A stretch of DNA of 64,000 nucleotides from Molanna angustata (lineage: Eukaryota; Arthropoda; Insecta; Trichoptera; Molannidae), in contig OY754980.1 in assembly GCA_963576475.1 (NCBI GenBank), forward strand, positions 1,917,567-1,981,566. The letters run 5' to 3'. The position numbers and the translations under genes are program-made. Numbering within the stretch: the first letter of the stretch is position 1; each line of letters opens with the position of its first letter. Of this stretch, positions 12,090-21,550 are shown piece after piece. Below the pieces are notes generated by a model, which had not been told where the DNA came from, ran no database searches, and worked only from the letters and a program-made list of their open reading frames with translations.

Positions 12090-12189
12090 GTAGTTATTTG
12101 ATATATTAAATAAAAAAGATGGTGTTTATATAAAAAATAATAACATAGTAGCAGAGCATGGTTCATCTACAACAAAAAGAAGTGAAAAT

Positions 12190-13310
12190 ATAGCAATCAC
12201 GGTGTTTGATGGGAGAGATTATAAAAACTGGAAAACGCGTTTGCTGTAGTATTTGCAATACAAAAAATGCAACTTAGTTTTAGAAAGGGAAATGAAACCA
12301 AGTGATAATAAAGATGATTGGGAGAATATGGACATTGCAGCGGTAAATTATATTTATGGAGCAATAGATAATAAACAATTGGAGTATATAAGTGAAATGG
12401 ATACAGCATATCAAATAATGACAAAGTTTGATTGTATGTATTGCAGTATGTCGACAGCATTACAAATAATATGCAGAAACAACCTCCAAGCAATAAATAT
12501 TCATAAAATATTCGGAAGTGTGGCTACGGCCATCGCACAACCTTATTAGACATTTATTGCACATCACTAAATTACTAGGCCTATAAATGCGGCCATTTTG
12601 AAATAAAAATTCATTCCGTTACCGTACTCCAGCTGGTTGGTGCTCAGTGCTCGCGAATTTTGTACTTTCATTCAGAGTTCACGTGTTCATTATTAATTTT
12701 ACATATCTATTTTCTATTAAGTATATTTTGTATAATTTGTCTACACAATAAAGACGTAAGTGATTCACACTCTTTAAATCTCTAATACCCATTATTCTTA
12801 TCATATATCTCAGCTTGCACTATCTTAATATAATTGATTAAATTTGGATTATCGCCATCTGCGGTAATCTAATATATGGGGCTGTTTGGTTTATCCACGC
12901 ACACAAAGAGTAGTCAGATTATGACATACATATTTCGGTTTGATACTGAAATATAGGTATATAATTTGCAAACCAACAGTAAAGTCATTAATTATTCATA
13001 GCCTTATATTATCAATACCCATTACACACACATACATATAACCCCATAGAAGTAAACAATTTCTTCGATGATGTTGAAAAGGCAGTGAATGAGTTAAAAA
13101 ATACTGGGGCAACATTGAATGAGCAAGAGAAATTAAACTATATGCCGAGAGCTCTACCACAAAGTTACAATCAACTTGGAGATTTGTTAGATGTTCTACC
13201 ATAAAAGGATAGAACGGTGGAATGCTTAAAAAATAAAATAAAAATGAAAAACATAGAAAGGAAGAAATCACATGAGCCAGAGTTGCAACAATCAAATGCT
13301 TTTTCATGTT
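12190..13310 (+). pseudogene. Copia-type gag relic, split by a solo LTR
   Basis: From about 12197 the translation shows a copia gag N-terminus (VFDGRDYKNWKTRLL, a stop, then YLQYKKCNLVLEREMKP and a DDWENMD segment). After the solo LTR at 12519-13048 it resumes with NNFFDDVEKAVNELK, GATLNEQEKLNYMPRALP and DLLDVLP. Without the LTR and one copy of GAAG the two halves join in one frame, which confirms the insertion. Several stops show it is dead. Gag would have formed the virus-like particle. It runs straight into a reverse-transcriptase fragment, so most of pol has been deleted. Confidence 0.85.
12519..13048 (+). mobile_element. Solo LTR, about 530 bp
   Basis: It begins TGTGGCTACGGCC and ends AACCCCATA, flanked by GAAG on both sides (12515-12518 and 13049-13052). 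It lies inside copia gag codons that become continuous if it is removed. Promoter-like CTATAAATGC (about 12580) and a polyadenylation signal AATAAAG (about 12746) sit in plausible U3/R positions. It ends in TA instead of the usual CA. No internal region is left, so it is a solo LTR produced by recombination. Confidence 0.75.
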
Positions 13311-13880
13311 TTATTACGGGTTAAAGAAATCTCCAAAATATTGGGATTCGATGACTTGATGCAAAGTCAACATTTTATACGTTCTAAAAATGATTACTGT
13401 CTTTATTATAGGTAGGAGGAAGAATGGTCACATTTTGTATGTTTTAGTTTTTGTAGATGACATTCTATATTTTAGTTCTCATCAATCAGATTTAAATAAT
13501 TTAAAAAAAAACAATTGAATGGTAATTTTAATATGAAAGATATGGGTTCAGCCTGTAACTATTTAGGTATATAAATTCAACAAGAAAGAAACAAAACTAT
13601 ACTTAGCCAAGAGAAATATTTGTATCAGTTATTAAAACGTTATAATATGTCTGATTGTAAACCAAATCCTATGAATCATAATTTTAACTTTCAATACAGG
13701 TTAAAATAATGATTCATTTAGTCGCTCATCTAGATACAGGTTCAACCCTAGTGAGATGATTGACTGTAATGTTTGTTATTTTATGTACCATTATGAAAAA
13801 TTCAAGTATATACCAACACTGTGCATCTGAGTTGTTGTATAAATGTTTAAAAAGAGTTCTACGCTACATAAAAGAGTCTT
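13311..13880 (+). pseudogene. Copia-type reverse-transcriptase relic
   Basis: The translation gives YGLKKSPKYWDSM, then NDYCLYY, the catalytic box VLVFVDDILYFSS (about 13435-13480), FNMKDMGSACNYLGI and EKYLYQLLKRYNM. After a disrupted stretch it continues ELLYKCLKRVLRYIKES. This is the Ty1/copia RT C-terminal half, before RNase H. Stops and frameshifts are frequent. It joins the preceding gag relic with no integrase between them, so an internal deletion has occurred. Confidence 0.85.
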
Positions 13881-14010
13881 AATTTATTTCTTTATAAAAA
13901 ACATTTGGTACAAATTAATTTTGTTTTAACCACTTTGAGTAACTTATAGTCTAACTAGTTTTCAGAGCTGACCGCTCCCTCTTCAGGACAGACTTGTACT
14001 AAATTAATCA
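13881..14010 (-). repeat. Reverse-oriented Penelope-like 3' tail with hammerhead-like hairpin
   Basis: On the minus strand the sequence reads CCTGAAGAGGGAGCGGTCAG, then CTCTGAAAACTAG, followed by an A/T-rich tail. This has the arrangement of the motif after the Penelope ORFs at 48560-48602 and 21316-21350: CTGA.GA, a stem of about 5 bp, and GAAAAC. It immediately precedes a forward Penelope N-terminal relic, so two fragments meet head to head. Catalytic competence is not claimed. Confidence 0.4.
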
Positions 14011-14029
14011 CGTGCGTTATTACGGAATG

Positions 14030-14092
14030 TTGGGGTAGTAACACGGAATGTAGGGGGTGGTAACACGAGGTTGAGGGGTGGGGCTAAGGTTT
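14030..14092. repeat. Short G-rich minisatellite
   Basis: Three imperfect repeats of GGTAACACGGAATGTAGGGG-type units occupy this interval. They are non-coding. Confidence 0.6.
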
Positions 14093-14378
14093 ATTGTTAT
14101 GGTGAGAGAGTGGAAAAAATGTTAAGCACCCAATAGAGTGGGATTTATTTGATGATAAAGTTCACCAGTTTGTGTCCCAGGATGCGTTCAAGAAAAAACG
14201 TATAATACAAGAAAAACTAAAATATCTTATTAATCAGAAAAAGATCAGGAATGTACCAAATAAAAATAATAATACCTTTAAAAACGATCAAAAATTATAT
14301 GATCGCGTCATAAATCTATCGTCGCATACATTTCTTCCGGAAGAAATCAACTTATTATCAAAAGGACTGAAATATAAT

Positions 14379-14562
14379 TGTGAAGTTATGGCAACACCAT
14401 AATTAATAGATTTCTTATTTCAAATAAAACAAAACAATGGAACATTGTAAATCAAAATTAGTAGATTGAATTTTTTCATGAAGTATTAAAAAACAAGTCA
14501 GACTGTCAATCTTTGTGTTATTTAAAATATTATTTATCCTTTTTACTAGAGTAAATTTCATA
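14379..14562 (+). repeat. 5' LTR of the gag-only copia element
   Basis: 184 bp, starting TGTGAAGTTATGGCAACACC and ending AGTAAATTTCATA. It pairs with 15396-15580, with a few substitutions and one small GT indel between them. It ends in TA, not CA. Confidence 0.92.
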
Positions 14563-14576
14563 GGTTATGGGCCCAG
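14563..14576 (+). promoter_or_regulatory. Primer-binding site GGTTATGGGCCCAG
   Basis: It directly follows the left LTR. From memory, this matches the copia-type site complementary to an internal segment of initiator methionine tRNA. It marks where minus-strand cDNA synthesis would start. Confidence 0.85.
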
Positions 14577-14656
14577 CCGCCCAGCAGCTCATAACAAATG
14601 CAAAAAATAGTAGATTGAAATAGTGAATTTGACTGTTGAATTTAAAATACAACAAG

Positions 14657-15322
14657 ATGGAAAATTCACCGTTGATAATTTTAAAAGGCAGTGAAAATTG
14701 GAATGTTTGGAAATTTCAAACAAAAATAACCTTATTAGTTTTTGAAGTGATAAGTGAAAACCCGCCAATCAAAAACAAGGATGACACAAATGAAAGCATT
14801 TATATTAAAGAGAGCACGGATTACAAAAAGAAAGATTTAAAAGCTAAAGAAATGATTGTCAGCAGAGTGGAAGATGGCCCTATGTCCCATATTCTCACAT
14901 GTGAAAATGCAAAGGAAATGTGGTGTAAGCTTTGCTCAGTCTACGAGCACAAATCAGAAGTAAGCATTCATATGTTGCAGAAGAAATTTTTCAATTACAC
15001 TTTTGATGGCCAAGAAATTTCTTCCTACATTTCTGGATTGGAGGAAATTAGAACTCAATTAAAACAATACAAGGAAGATATTTCTGATCAGATGTTCATG
15101 ACCAAAATCTTGATGGGACTACCGCCTAAATTTAATTATTTTATAAGTGCGTGGGAGTCTGTTCCTTCAGATAAACAAAGTGTCAACGAACTTATTAGCA
15201 GATTATACATAGAAGAAGGAAGAATGAAAAGTCGTAATATGAAAACGGAGTCTGCATATACAAGCAAAAAATTTCAATACAATAATACAAGGAAACTATT
15301 TGGAAATAATAAAAACTGTTAA
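14657..15322 (+). CDS. Copia-type gag protein, 221 aa, intact
   Basis: The start is the first ATG after the primer-binding site (MENSPLIILKG). The N-terminus has the copia gag pattern LKGSENWNVWKFQTK. It is followed by a helical gag domain: SHILTCENAKEMWCKL, then LQKKFFNYTFDGQEISSYI and FMTKILMGLPPKFNYF, ending in a basic SRLYIEEGRMKSRNMK region. No CCHC zinc knuckle is seen, so the protein stops before that domain. There is no internal stop or frameshift, unlike most ORFs nearby. The likely role is capsid formation for the element's RNA. It is the only gene between the LTRs. Confidence 0.88.
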   Translation: MENSPLIILKGSENWNVWKFQTKITLLVFEVISENPPIKNKDDTNESIYIKESTDYKKKDLKAKEMIVSRVEDGPMSHILTCENAKEMWCKLCSVYEHKSEVSIHMLQKKFFNYTFDGQEISSYISGLEEIRTQLKQYKEDISDQMFMTKILMGLPPKFNYFISAWESVPSDKQSVNELISRLYIEEGRMKSRNMKTESAYTSKKFQYNNTRKLFGNNKNC

Positions 15323-15395
15323 GATATGATTGTATAAAATGTGAAAATATGCAATTTTCATTATTGATCTTTATAATAGAAAATTGAGAGAGGGT

Positions 15396-15580
15396 GTGAA
15401 GTTATGGCAACACCATAATTAATAGATTTCTTATTTCAAATAAAACAAAACAATGGAACATTGTAAAACAAAATTAGTAGATTGAATTTTTTCATGAAGT
15501 ATTAAAAAACATGTCAGACTGTCAATCTTTGTGTGTTATTTAAAATATTATTTATCCTTTTTAATAGAGTTAATTTCATA
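15396..15580 (+). repeat. 3' LTR of the gag-only copia element
   Basis: Starts TGTGAAGTTATGG right after the purine tract and ends TTTCATA, followed by the target duplicate ATAAT. It is nearly identical to 14379-14562. Confidence 0.92.
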
Positions 15581-15705
15581 ATAATCTTCACAATCCACCT
15601 TCTAAAAACTTTCACAGTGGACATTGAAACCGCATTATATAATAGACCCATATCAATACAGCGAGAAGAGTGCCCTCTGCCCAAGAATCTGCCAGCCTAT
15701 TAAAG

Positions 15706-16869
15706 GTAAGTACATTATTTCCTTTAGGTTTATATACAAGGTGTGTCCATAGTTATTCAACTACAGTGCATAAAAATCTCAAACACATACATACGTATAT
15801 GTAAAACAAATACTTACATAGATGTCACCTAGAATTAGTTACTTACTTCATTTTTATTTGAATTTGTTCTATATTCAAGTTTTATATTTGTTTTAAAGTG
15901 ACAGTTAAGATACTAAAAAGGAGGAACTAAAAGAATTTAATGTTGTTTCTCTTTTTAACAGGTAAAATTATATCTTATATATTATATTTGTTATCATTAT
16001 TATTTATTTATTTATTGTACTTTATAATTATTTAAAGAATAATATTCTCTTTTTATAGAGCAACAATTTACTTTACTTACCACACTCACAACAACGACAT
16101 TGATGAAAAAAAAAGATGAAAAATTTAATTTCAATTTTGAGATTAAAGCAGTGGGGGATAAAAAAATACCATTCTATGTATAACTTCAATAAAAAAGACA
16201 CAATCACATCTTCAAAATACCAGAACATCTTCAAACAATAAAATTGCACAATGAGATGAAAAAGAATCAGGTATTCCAAAAATACCATTCTATGTATAAC
16301 TTCAATAAAAAAGACAGATAATCACGTCTTCAAAATACCAGAACATCTTCAAACAATAAAAATGCACAATGAGATGGATTTTCAGAAGAGGCGTTGGCAA
16401 AAATTCTAGAGAATATCACCGCTCAAAAATATATCTCAACAATACCAAATTCATCATTAATCGTGCCGAATTTTCATTCTTGAGTACCGACGTTACCACC
16501 ATCGTGTGTAAGAGTACATTGAAGGGTAACTAAAGCGAAGCACACAGGATATCCAGAAGTCGGGTGAGTATGAAACACATGTACGGCAAATTTACCATAG
16601 TATATTCAGTTACATAAGTTTTATTTTATCCATATTATCCATATATAGGCACAATTATTATGACTCATCTGAATTTCAAATGACTTGATGTAAATATTAC
16701 TTTTCCCGGACATTTCTTTAAAGGACCATCAAGTATGAAATTAATTATTAATTATTACTAAGAAATAAATTTAAAAGTATATCGTCAAATTGCAATATTC
16801 AAAATGGCCTTCAACTACTCAGTAAATTACAACGAGGCGTCCCCCGTCATCGCGGTCAGCGGTCAGGTA
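15706..16869. other. AT-rich stretch with a 116-bp duplicated segment
   Basis: No protein domain was recognised. 16164-16260 and 16280-16376 are near-identical direct copies (AAATACCATTCTATGTATAA...ACAATGAGATG) with a period of about 116 bp. The rest is A/T-rich and unassigned. Confidence 0.6.
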
Positions 16870-18346
16870 AAAAATTTAACACAGCACAATCAAAGTATAG
16901 CACATATGATAGAGAGTTAACCGCTATATATGAAGCTATAAAATACTTTAGACAAAAAATAGAGGGAAGAGAGTTCACCATATTCACTGATCACAAACCA
17001 CTCATATTTACATTCAACAAAAGTAAACCAAACTCGCCAAGACAAGAAAGGCAACTCGATTTCATAAGCCAATTTTCTACAAAGATATAACATATCTCAG
17101 GAGAAAACAACGAAGTCGCCGACACACTATCACGAATAGAATCAAACAGATCGCACCCAACATCAATTATCAAAGAATGGCCAAAGAGCAAGAAGCGGAT
17201 GACGAGCTGAATAAATTAAAAAAATCATCATCACTGAAATTCACATGAATAAGTGTACCAAACTCCAACGAAATGCTTTGGTGTGACCTGTCAAACGACG
17301 TGTTACGACCGTATGTTCCGAAAACTATGAGAGAAGAAGTAATTAAAGCCTTACACAGGGTAAGTCATCCTGGCACAAAAGCAACTTACGAAAGTATAAG
17401 AAGACGATACGTTTGGCCCCAGATGGAAAAAAGCATAAATAGTAAATACTTGTATAGAGTGTCAATCATCAAAAGTAAGCAGACACACAGTCACTCCTCT
17501 GCAACAATATAAGCCTCCCGATGGCAGATTTCGAAATATCCACATCGACCTGGTGGGACCACTACCACCCTCGAGTGAATTTATGTACATGCTGACCATC
17601 ATAGATCGCTTCACGAAATGGCAGTTGCAGGCGCAATGATGCTAAACTGGATAGCGCGATTCTGTGTACCATCTACCATTACCACGGACCAAGGTCGCCA
17701 ATTTGAGAGTGCGTTATTCAACCAGCTGACAGTTAAACTAGGAGTAAAACACTACCGAACAACGGCATATCACCCCCAATGTAACGGCCTGATCGAGAGG
17801 TGGCACCGCACATTAAAATCGGCGCTAATGACAAAGAATAATACCTCTTGGACAAAAGCACTGCCAATAGTATTGCTAAGCCTGAGATCGTCAATCAAAG
17901 AAGGTTCAAAATTTACGCCCGTTGATATGACATACGGCACTTCACTACGATTGCCATGTGATTTTTTCGAGACCACACCCGAGGAAGAACCAGATACATA
18001 TGCCTACAAGCTCCAGAGAATAATGTCAGAGCTACGACCGATGCCAGCTACCAATCACCACAAGCACAAAACATTCGTGCACAAAGCACTGAGACAAGCA
18101 GAATACGTCTTCCTTAGAAGCGACGCTGTCAGAAAACCACTGCAGAAGCCGTACGACGGACCATACAAAGTCAAAGAGATGGACGACAAAACAGCAGTAA
18201 TCATTATTAACGAGAAGGAGAGGAAGGTCTCACTGGACAGGGTGAAGCCAGCTTTCACCACCAGCGGGGACAACGAAGCTCCATCAGACACAGACTCTCA
18301 ACGACAAGCGACATCGAGAAGCCAAAATCAACCTGTACAGCCACTT
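16870..18346 (+). pseudogene. Ty3/gypsy pol relic: RNase H and integrase
   Basis: 16870-17130 encodes the end of RNase H (YDRELTAIYEAIKYF, FTIFTDHKPLIFTF, then HISGENNEVADTLSRIES). 17273-17512 covers the integrase zinc-binding region (ALHRVSHPGTKATYESIRRR). Shifted frames then give FRNIHIDLVGPLPPSSEF and IIDRFTKW. 17618-18346 holds the rest of the integrase core (ITTDQGRQFESALF; YHPQCNGLIERWHR, with the second D and the catalytic E) and a C-terminal tail. A small deletion plus frameshift lies between DRFTKW and MLNWIARF at about 17620. The tail is cut at 18346 by the GC-rich insertion and continues at 19198. Confidence 0.9.
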
Positions 18347-19184
18347 GGGCCTAGGTTGCGGCTCTAAGGGCCTAGGCAGTAAAGGCGGGGGTGGGCGGCC
18401 GACGCTGTTGCGCCCTCGTCAATTCTGTACTTAGAGAAGAGCAGGACGAACGCCTTTAGTCTCGCTCGGCAGTGACTCGTCAACTGTGGCGAATGTTGTT
18501 GTGTGGTTCGGGCACACCGCCGGCGCAGACGTCGGGTCAGACATCCTGTGTTGACAACTAGACGTCATATCTGACAGGTGATGATTGCGTCGGATGCCCC
18601 CGGTGTTAGCCCGCGGAACCTTCGGACGCCAACACGAGGACCGATGCGTCGGGATATAAGCCTAGGTTGCGGCTCTAAGGGCCCAGGCAGTAAAGGCGGG
18701 GGTGGGCGGCCGACGCTGTTGTGCCCTCGTCATTCTATACTTAGAGAAGAGCAGGACGGACGCCTCTAGTCTCGCTCGGCAGTTACTCGTCAACTGTGGC
18801 GAATGTTGTTGTGTGGTTCGGGCACACCGCCGGCGCAGACGTCGGGTCAGACATCCTGTGTTGACAACGAGACGTCAAATCTGACAGGTGATGATTGCGT
18901 CGGATGCCCCCGGTGTTAGCCCGCGGAACCTTCGGACGCCAACACGAGGACCGAGGGGTCGGGGTACAAGCCCCTCCGACTTGAAACGGAGTGTACTTAG
19001 CGGCCGATTTCGAGACCAATCGGAGGCCCTGACGTGTGTGGTTGGATTCTCGGGGGCAGTGGTTGAACCCGATGGATGGTGGATATTTTGTGTTTGTCCG
19101 ATGTTGCGGCTGCGTCCGGTGGTGAACAGGGCCAATGAGCTCTATAGCGTCGCCGGCGTGGAAGTGGATCGCGATCCCCCTCGA
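18347..19184 (+). mobile_element. GC-rich 838-bp insertion with 13-bp target duplication and internal tandem repeat
   Basis: TGTACAGCCACTT occurs on both sides (18334-18346 and 19185-19197), and deleting the insert plus one copy rejoins the gypsy frame. The insert is far more GC-rich than its surroundings. It begins GGGCCTAGGTTGCGGCTC and carries two copies of a 311-bp unit. The remaining 215 bp end in GATCGCGATCCCCCTCGA, with no poly(A) tail and no inverted repeats. The longest frames show no domain I recognise. A long, staggered target duplication suggests a target-primed retro-insertion of a non-autonomous or 5'-region-derived non-LTR element. This is inference. Confidence 0.8.
18349..18969 (+). 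repeat. Two 311-bp tandem repeat units
   Basis: Unit one (18349-18659) and unit two (18660-18969) both start GCCTAGGTTGCGGCTCTAAG and run through CGCTGTTG, TCGTCAACTGTGGCG and ACATCCTGTGTTGACAAC to GAGGACCG. They differ at only a handful of sites. Tandem 5' monomers of this kind act as promoters in some non-LTR elements (known for that class, inferred here). Confidence 0.93.
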
Positions 19185-19197
19185 TGTACAGCCACTT

Positions 19198-19305
19198 CAC
19201 CAAAACGATGTTCAACAGAAGACAACGTCAAGAAGCCAAGGGACAACAACTCTGCAGCCCGACGAACCCAGCACCTCCAGAGAGAGAACTTCAACGCTAC
19301 GTTAA
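19198..19305 (+). pseudogene. Gypsy pol C-terminal tail, continuation after the GC-rich insertion
   Basis: The frame interrupted at 18346 resumes here as a hydrophilic, Ser/Thr/Gln-rich tail and reaches a TAA stop at 19303-19305. The 851-bp offset (838 bp of insert plus the 13-bp duplicate) exactly accounts for the frame change. The tail therefore belonged to the original element. Confidence 0.75.
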
Positions 19306-19799
19306 CATCACTCAACCACGAGAGCTGGAAGAAAAGTATATTTCCCACGACGTCTGGAATATTAATATGTAGATAGATATAGACAGAACGAAATTATTAA
19401 TATAATGTAAGAAAAATGTACTTAAGTGTAAGAAAATATATTATTTAATATGTAATCTATGTATAAAAATTAATGAATAGACAATATGAAAAGTCAACAA
19501 AGGCTTAAACTACTGCCGAAATAACGTGTATTTAACAAAACACAATTTCGACAAGTAACCCTGAAGAAATAATGTAACGAAAAGAATTTAGAAAAAAAAG
19601 ACTTTCAAAGAGAATTAAAGAAAATTGATTTATTTATGCTATATATGTATATAACTTTAATTTTTTAATCTTATAGAAATCCCACTTTTTTATATGTATA
19701 CATCCTAACGAATAGAAGTTGGAACAGACCAAAACCTTTTATGAAAATTTTATTTTATATTGTATTTGCAATGTTCATACAAAAATGAGTCAAAAAGAA

Positions 19800-19929
19800 A
19801 AGAATATCAATTATGCTATAATATAAGTGAAAGTAAAAAGAATATCAATTATGCTATAATATAAGTGAAAGTAAAAAGAATATCAATTATGCTATAATAT
19901 AAGTGAAAGTAAAAAGAATATCATAATAT
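19800..19929. repeat. 38-bp tandem repeat, 3.4 copies
   Basis: Units of AAGAATATCAATTATGCTAT followed by AATATAAGTGAAAGTAAA start at 19800, 19838 and 19876, with a partial unit at 19914. The three full copies are identical. Confidence 0.95.
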
Positions 19930-20109
19930 TGATCAATAATTAAGTAATAACATGTTAAGAATTATGTTAACCAACCATTAAGAGTTAAGAGAGAAAAAAA
20001 TGTAACATAGAGATATTAGAATGTAAGAAAAAAAGAAATGTCATAATAATGACTATTGTAAAAAGATTAATTTATTATTTAAAAAAAAACTTTAACTTAT
20101 AAAAATATT

Positions 20110-20139
20110 ACTGTATTAGTACTCAGTAACTAATACAGT
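20110..20139. other. Perfect 11-bp stem, 8-nt loop hairpin
   Basis: ACTGTATTAGT (20110-20120), loop ACTCAGTA, then ACTAATACAGT (20129-20139). It stands alone in AT-rich DNA and could be the core of a small palindromic element or an element terminus. Confidence 0.7.
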
Positions 20140-20284
20140 CCTTTTTCTCTTGTATATATACAGCGTTGTCTATTTTTTATAGCAACATTCTTTTAATTAT
20201 CGAAATTCAATTCAGTATGAAATGAAAGTCAGACCCAAGAGTCCAAGTAAAATTATTATTAAATAGAAAAAATATATTTTTTTA

Positions 20285-21290
20285 TAGATACGTGGACGAC
20301 ATATTTTGCATTTTCACTGGTACAGATAGACACTCAATAACTTTCTTACACACATGAACAGCCTACACGACAAAATCAAATTAACAATGGAAAAACATAA
20401 TGACAACACAATAAATTTCCTAGACCTCACCATCCGAACTATAAACAATAAACTAGATCTTTCGATCTACAGGAAACCCACCACAACAGACACCATCATA
20501 CCTAATTCATCGTCCCATCCCATTTCACGCAAACTTGCCAGCTTCCATTCCATGATAAATAGACTCATAAACATACCTATGACACAGAACAACTTCCACA
20601 ACGAACTAAATATCATTAAACAAATAGCATTTAATAACGGCTACAATAACAAAATAATAGACAATATACTTGACAAAAAACAAAAACAAAAAACAACTGA
20701 CCAGTACATATACCCAACCACCAAAAACACTCCCAAAACAGAACAAAAATGGAGAAAAATTCTATACACTGGACCAATATCTACAAAAATAAAAAATACA
20801 CTCCCAATCAATATCAAAGCAGCATTCTACACAAACAACAACATTAACAAATCATTACTAAATTCAAAAACAGAAAAATTCCGAAGACAAATGAACATTA
20901 TATTGGACAAACCTCACGCAACTTAAAGATAAGAATGAACGAACACCGGAGATGCCTAAATAATAATTTCTCAGAATTTGCTAACCATATAATCGAGACT
21001 AACCACGCATTCAACAACCACACACTAAAATTACTACACGAAACACCATATAAAGGCTACCGACTAAACAATTACGAAACACTTGAAATACACAAACATA
21101 TAAACACCGGCATTAAACTTATAAACAATAACACTTTCCTCAATACATCTCCACTCTTGACAGCCTTCCCCATAAAAAACAAGAATACTATACAGAATCA
21201 AATCCGACCCTGTACCACCCCCGCCCGTCTTGACACCAATCCGTCCACCACCAACCCCCTCTACACATCTGACACATCCAAAAACTAAAC
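20285..21290 (+). pseudogene. Penelope-like element, 5'-truncated: RT end and damaged GIY-YIG region
   Basis: It begins with the RT catalytic box RYVDDIFCIFTG (20286 onward). The C-terminal RT region follows at 20354-20926: INFLDLTIRTINNKLDLSIY, KPTTTDTIIPNSSSHP and KWRKILYTGPIS. At about 20900 a frameshift leads into YIGQTSRNLKIRMNEHRRC, the core of the GIY-YIG endonuclease, and a C-terminal region to 21288. The GIY half is destroyed, and everything before YVDD is missing. The stop at 20924-20926 and the frameshift make it inactive. Codon use is strongly A-rich. Confidence 0.88.
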
Positions 21291-21315
21291 ATCAACACTC
21301 AGTCTCAACTAGCCG

Positions 21316-21350
21316 GTCGATGGCAGGACAGCACTGCCGAAACATGTCGC
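21316..21350 (+). other. Hammerhead-like motif after Penelope relic 1
   Basis: GTCGATGGCAGGACAGCACT followed by GCCGAAACATGTCGC. GGCAG and CTGCC form a stem II and are followed by GAAAC, but the CTGATGA half is degenerate (TCGATGG). Penelope elements are known to carry hammerhead motifs at this position. This copy is unlikely to cleave. Confidence 0.45.
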
Positions 21351-21550
21351 ATAGTGACTCAAAATATAGTGGTTTAGGGCAAAATTCACATGCCAAAACG
21401 GTTAATTCGACTTTGCTTGAAGTAAATTATACATAAAGTAAAAATAATATATTGTTGTACAAGACGAATACATATAATAAAAACCGTTAGTAAAAACCGC
21501 TTTATCTTCTTTTTGAACTCACCCAGAGACCATCAGCCCCCATAAGGGCT

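Larger units (their letters stand above)
14379..15580 (+). mobile_element. Gag-only copia-type LTR retrotransposon, 1202 bp
   Basis: It has two LTRs (14379-14562 and 15396-15580), both TGTGAAGTTATGG...TTTCATA, and a 5-bp target duplication ATAAT (14374-14378 and 15581-15585). The primer-binding site is GGTTATGGGCCCAG (14563-14576), and a purine tract, GAGAGAGGG, lies just before the right LTR. The only gene is a 221-codon gag (14657-15322), with no protease, integrase or RT. The LTRs differ at about five or six positions, so the insertion is not very recent. It must rely on another element's enzymes. It inserted into a Penelope relic. Confidence 0.92.
14115..15705 (+). pseudogene. Penelope-like element, N-terminal region, interrupted by a copia-type insertion
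   Basis: 14130-14378 translates to LFDDKVHQFVSQDAFKKK, a lysine-rich stretch, then RVINLSSHTFLPEEINLLSK and GLKYN. This resembles the region upstream of the RT in Penelope-like ORFs. After the insertion (14379-15580) it resumes at 15586 with LHNPPSKNF, DIETALYNRP and REECPLPKNLPAY, then stops. Removing the insertion and one ATAAT copy restores a continuous frame across the junction. No RT core follows here. The family assignment is by eye. Confidence 0.6.
19306..20284. other. AT-rich stretch with tandem repeat and a perfect hairpin
   Basis: No coding sequence was recognised. It probably includes the remnant 3' end of the gypsy element, but no LTR was identified. Holds the features at 19800-19929 and 20110-20139. 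Confidence 0.5.

Noticed and set aside
18888..19376. 162-codon open frame as a host gene
   Set aside because: It crosses the boundary of the GC-rich insert into the gypsy tail, and openness on both strands follows from GC content.
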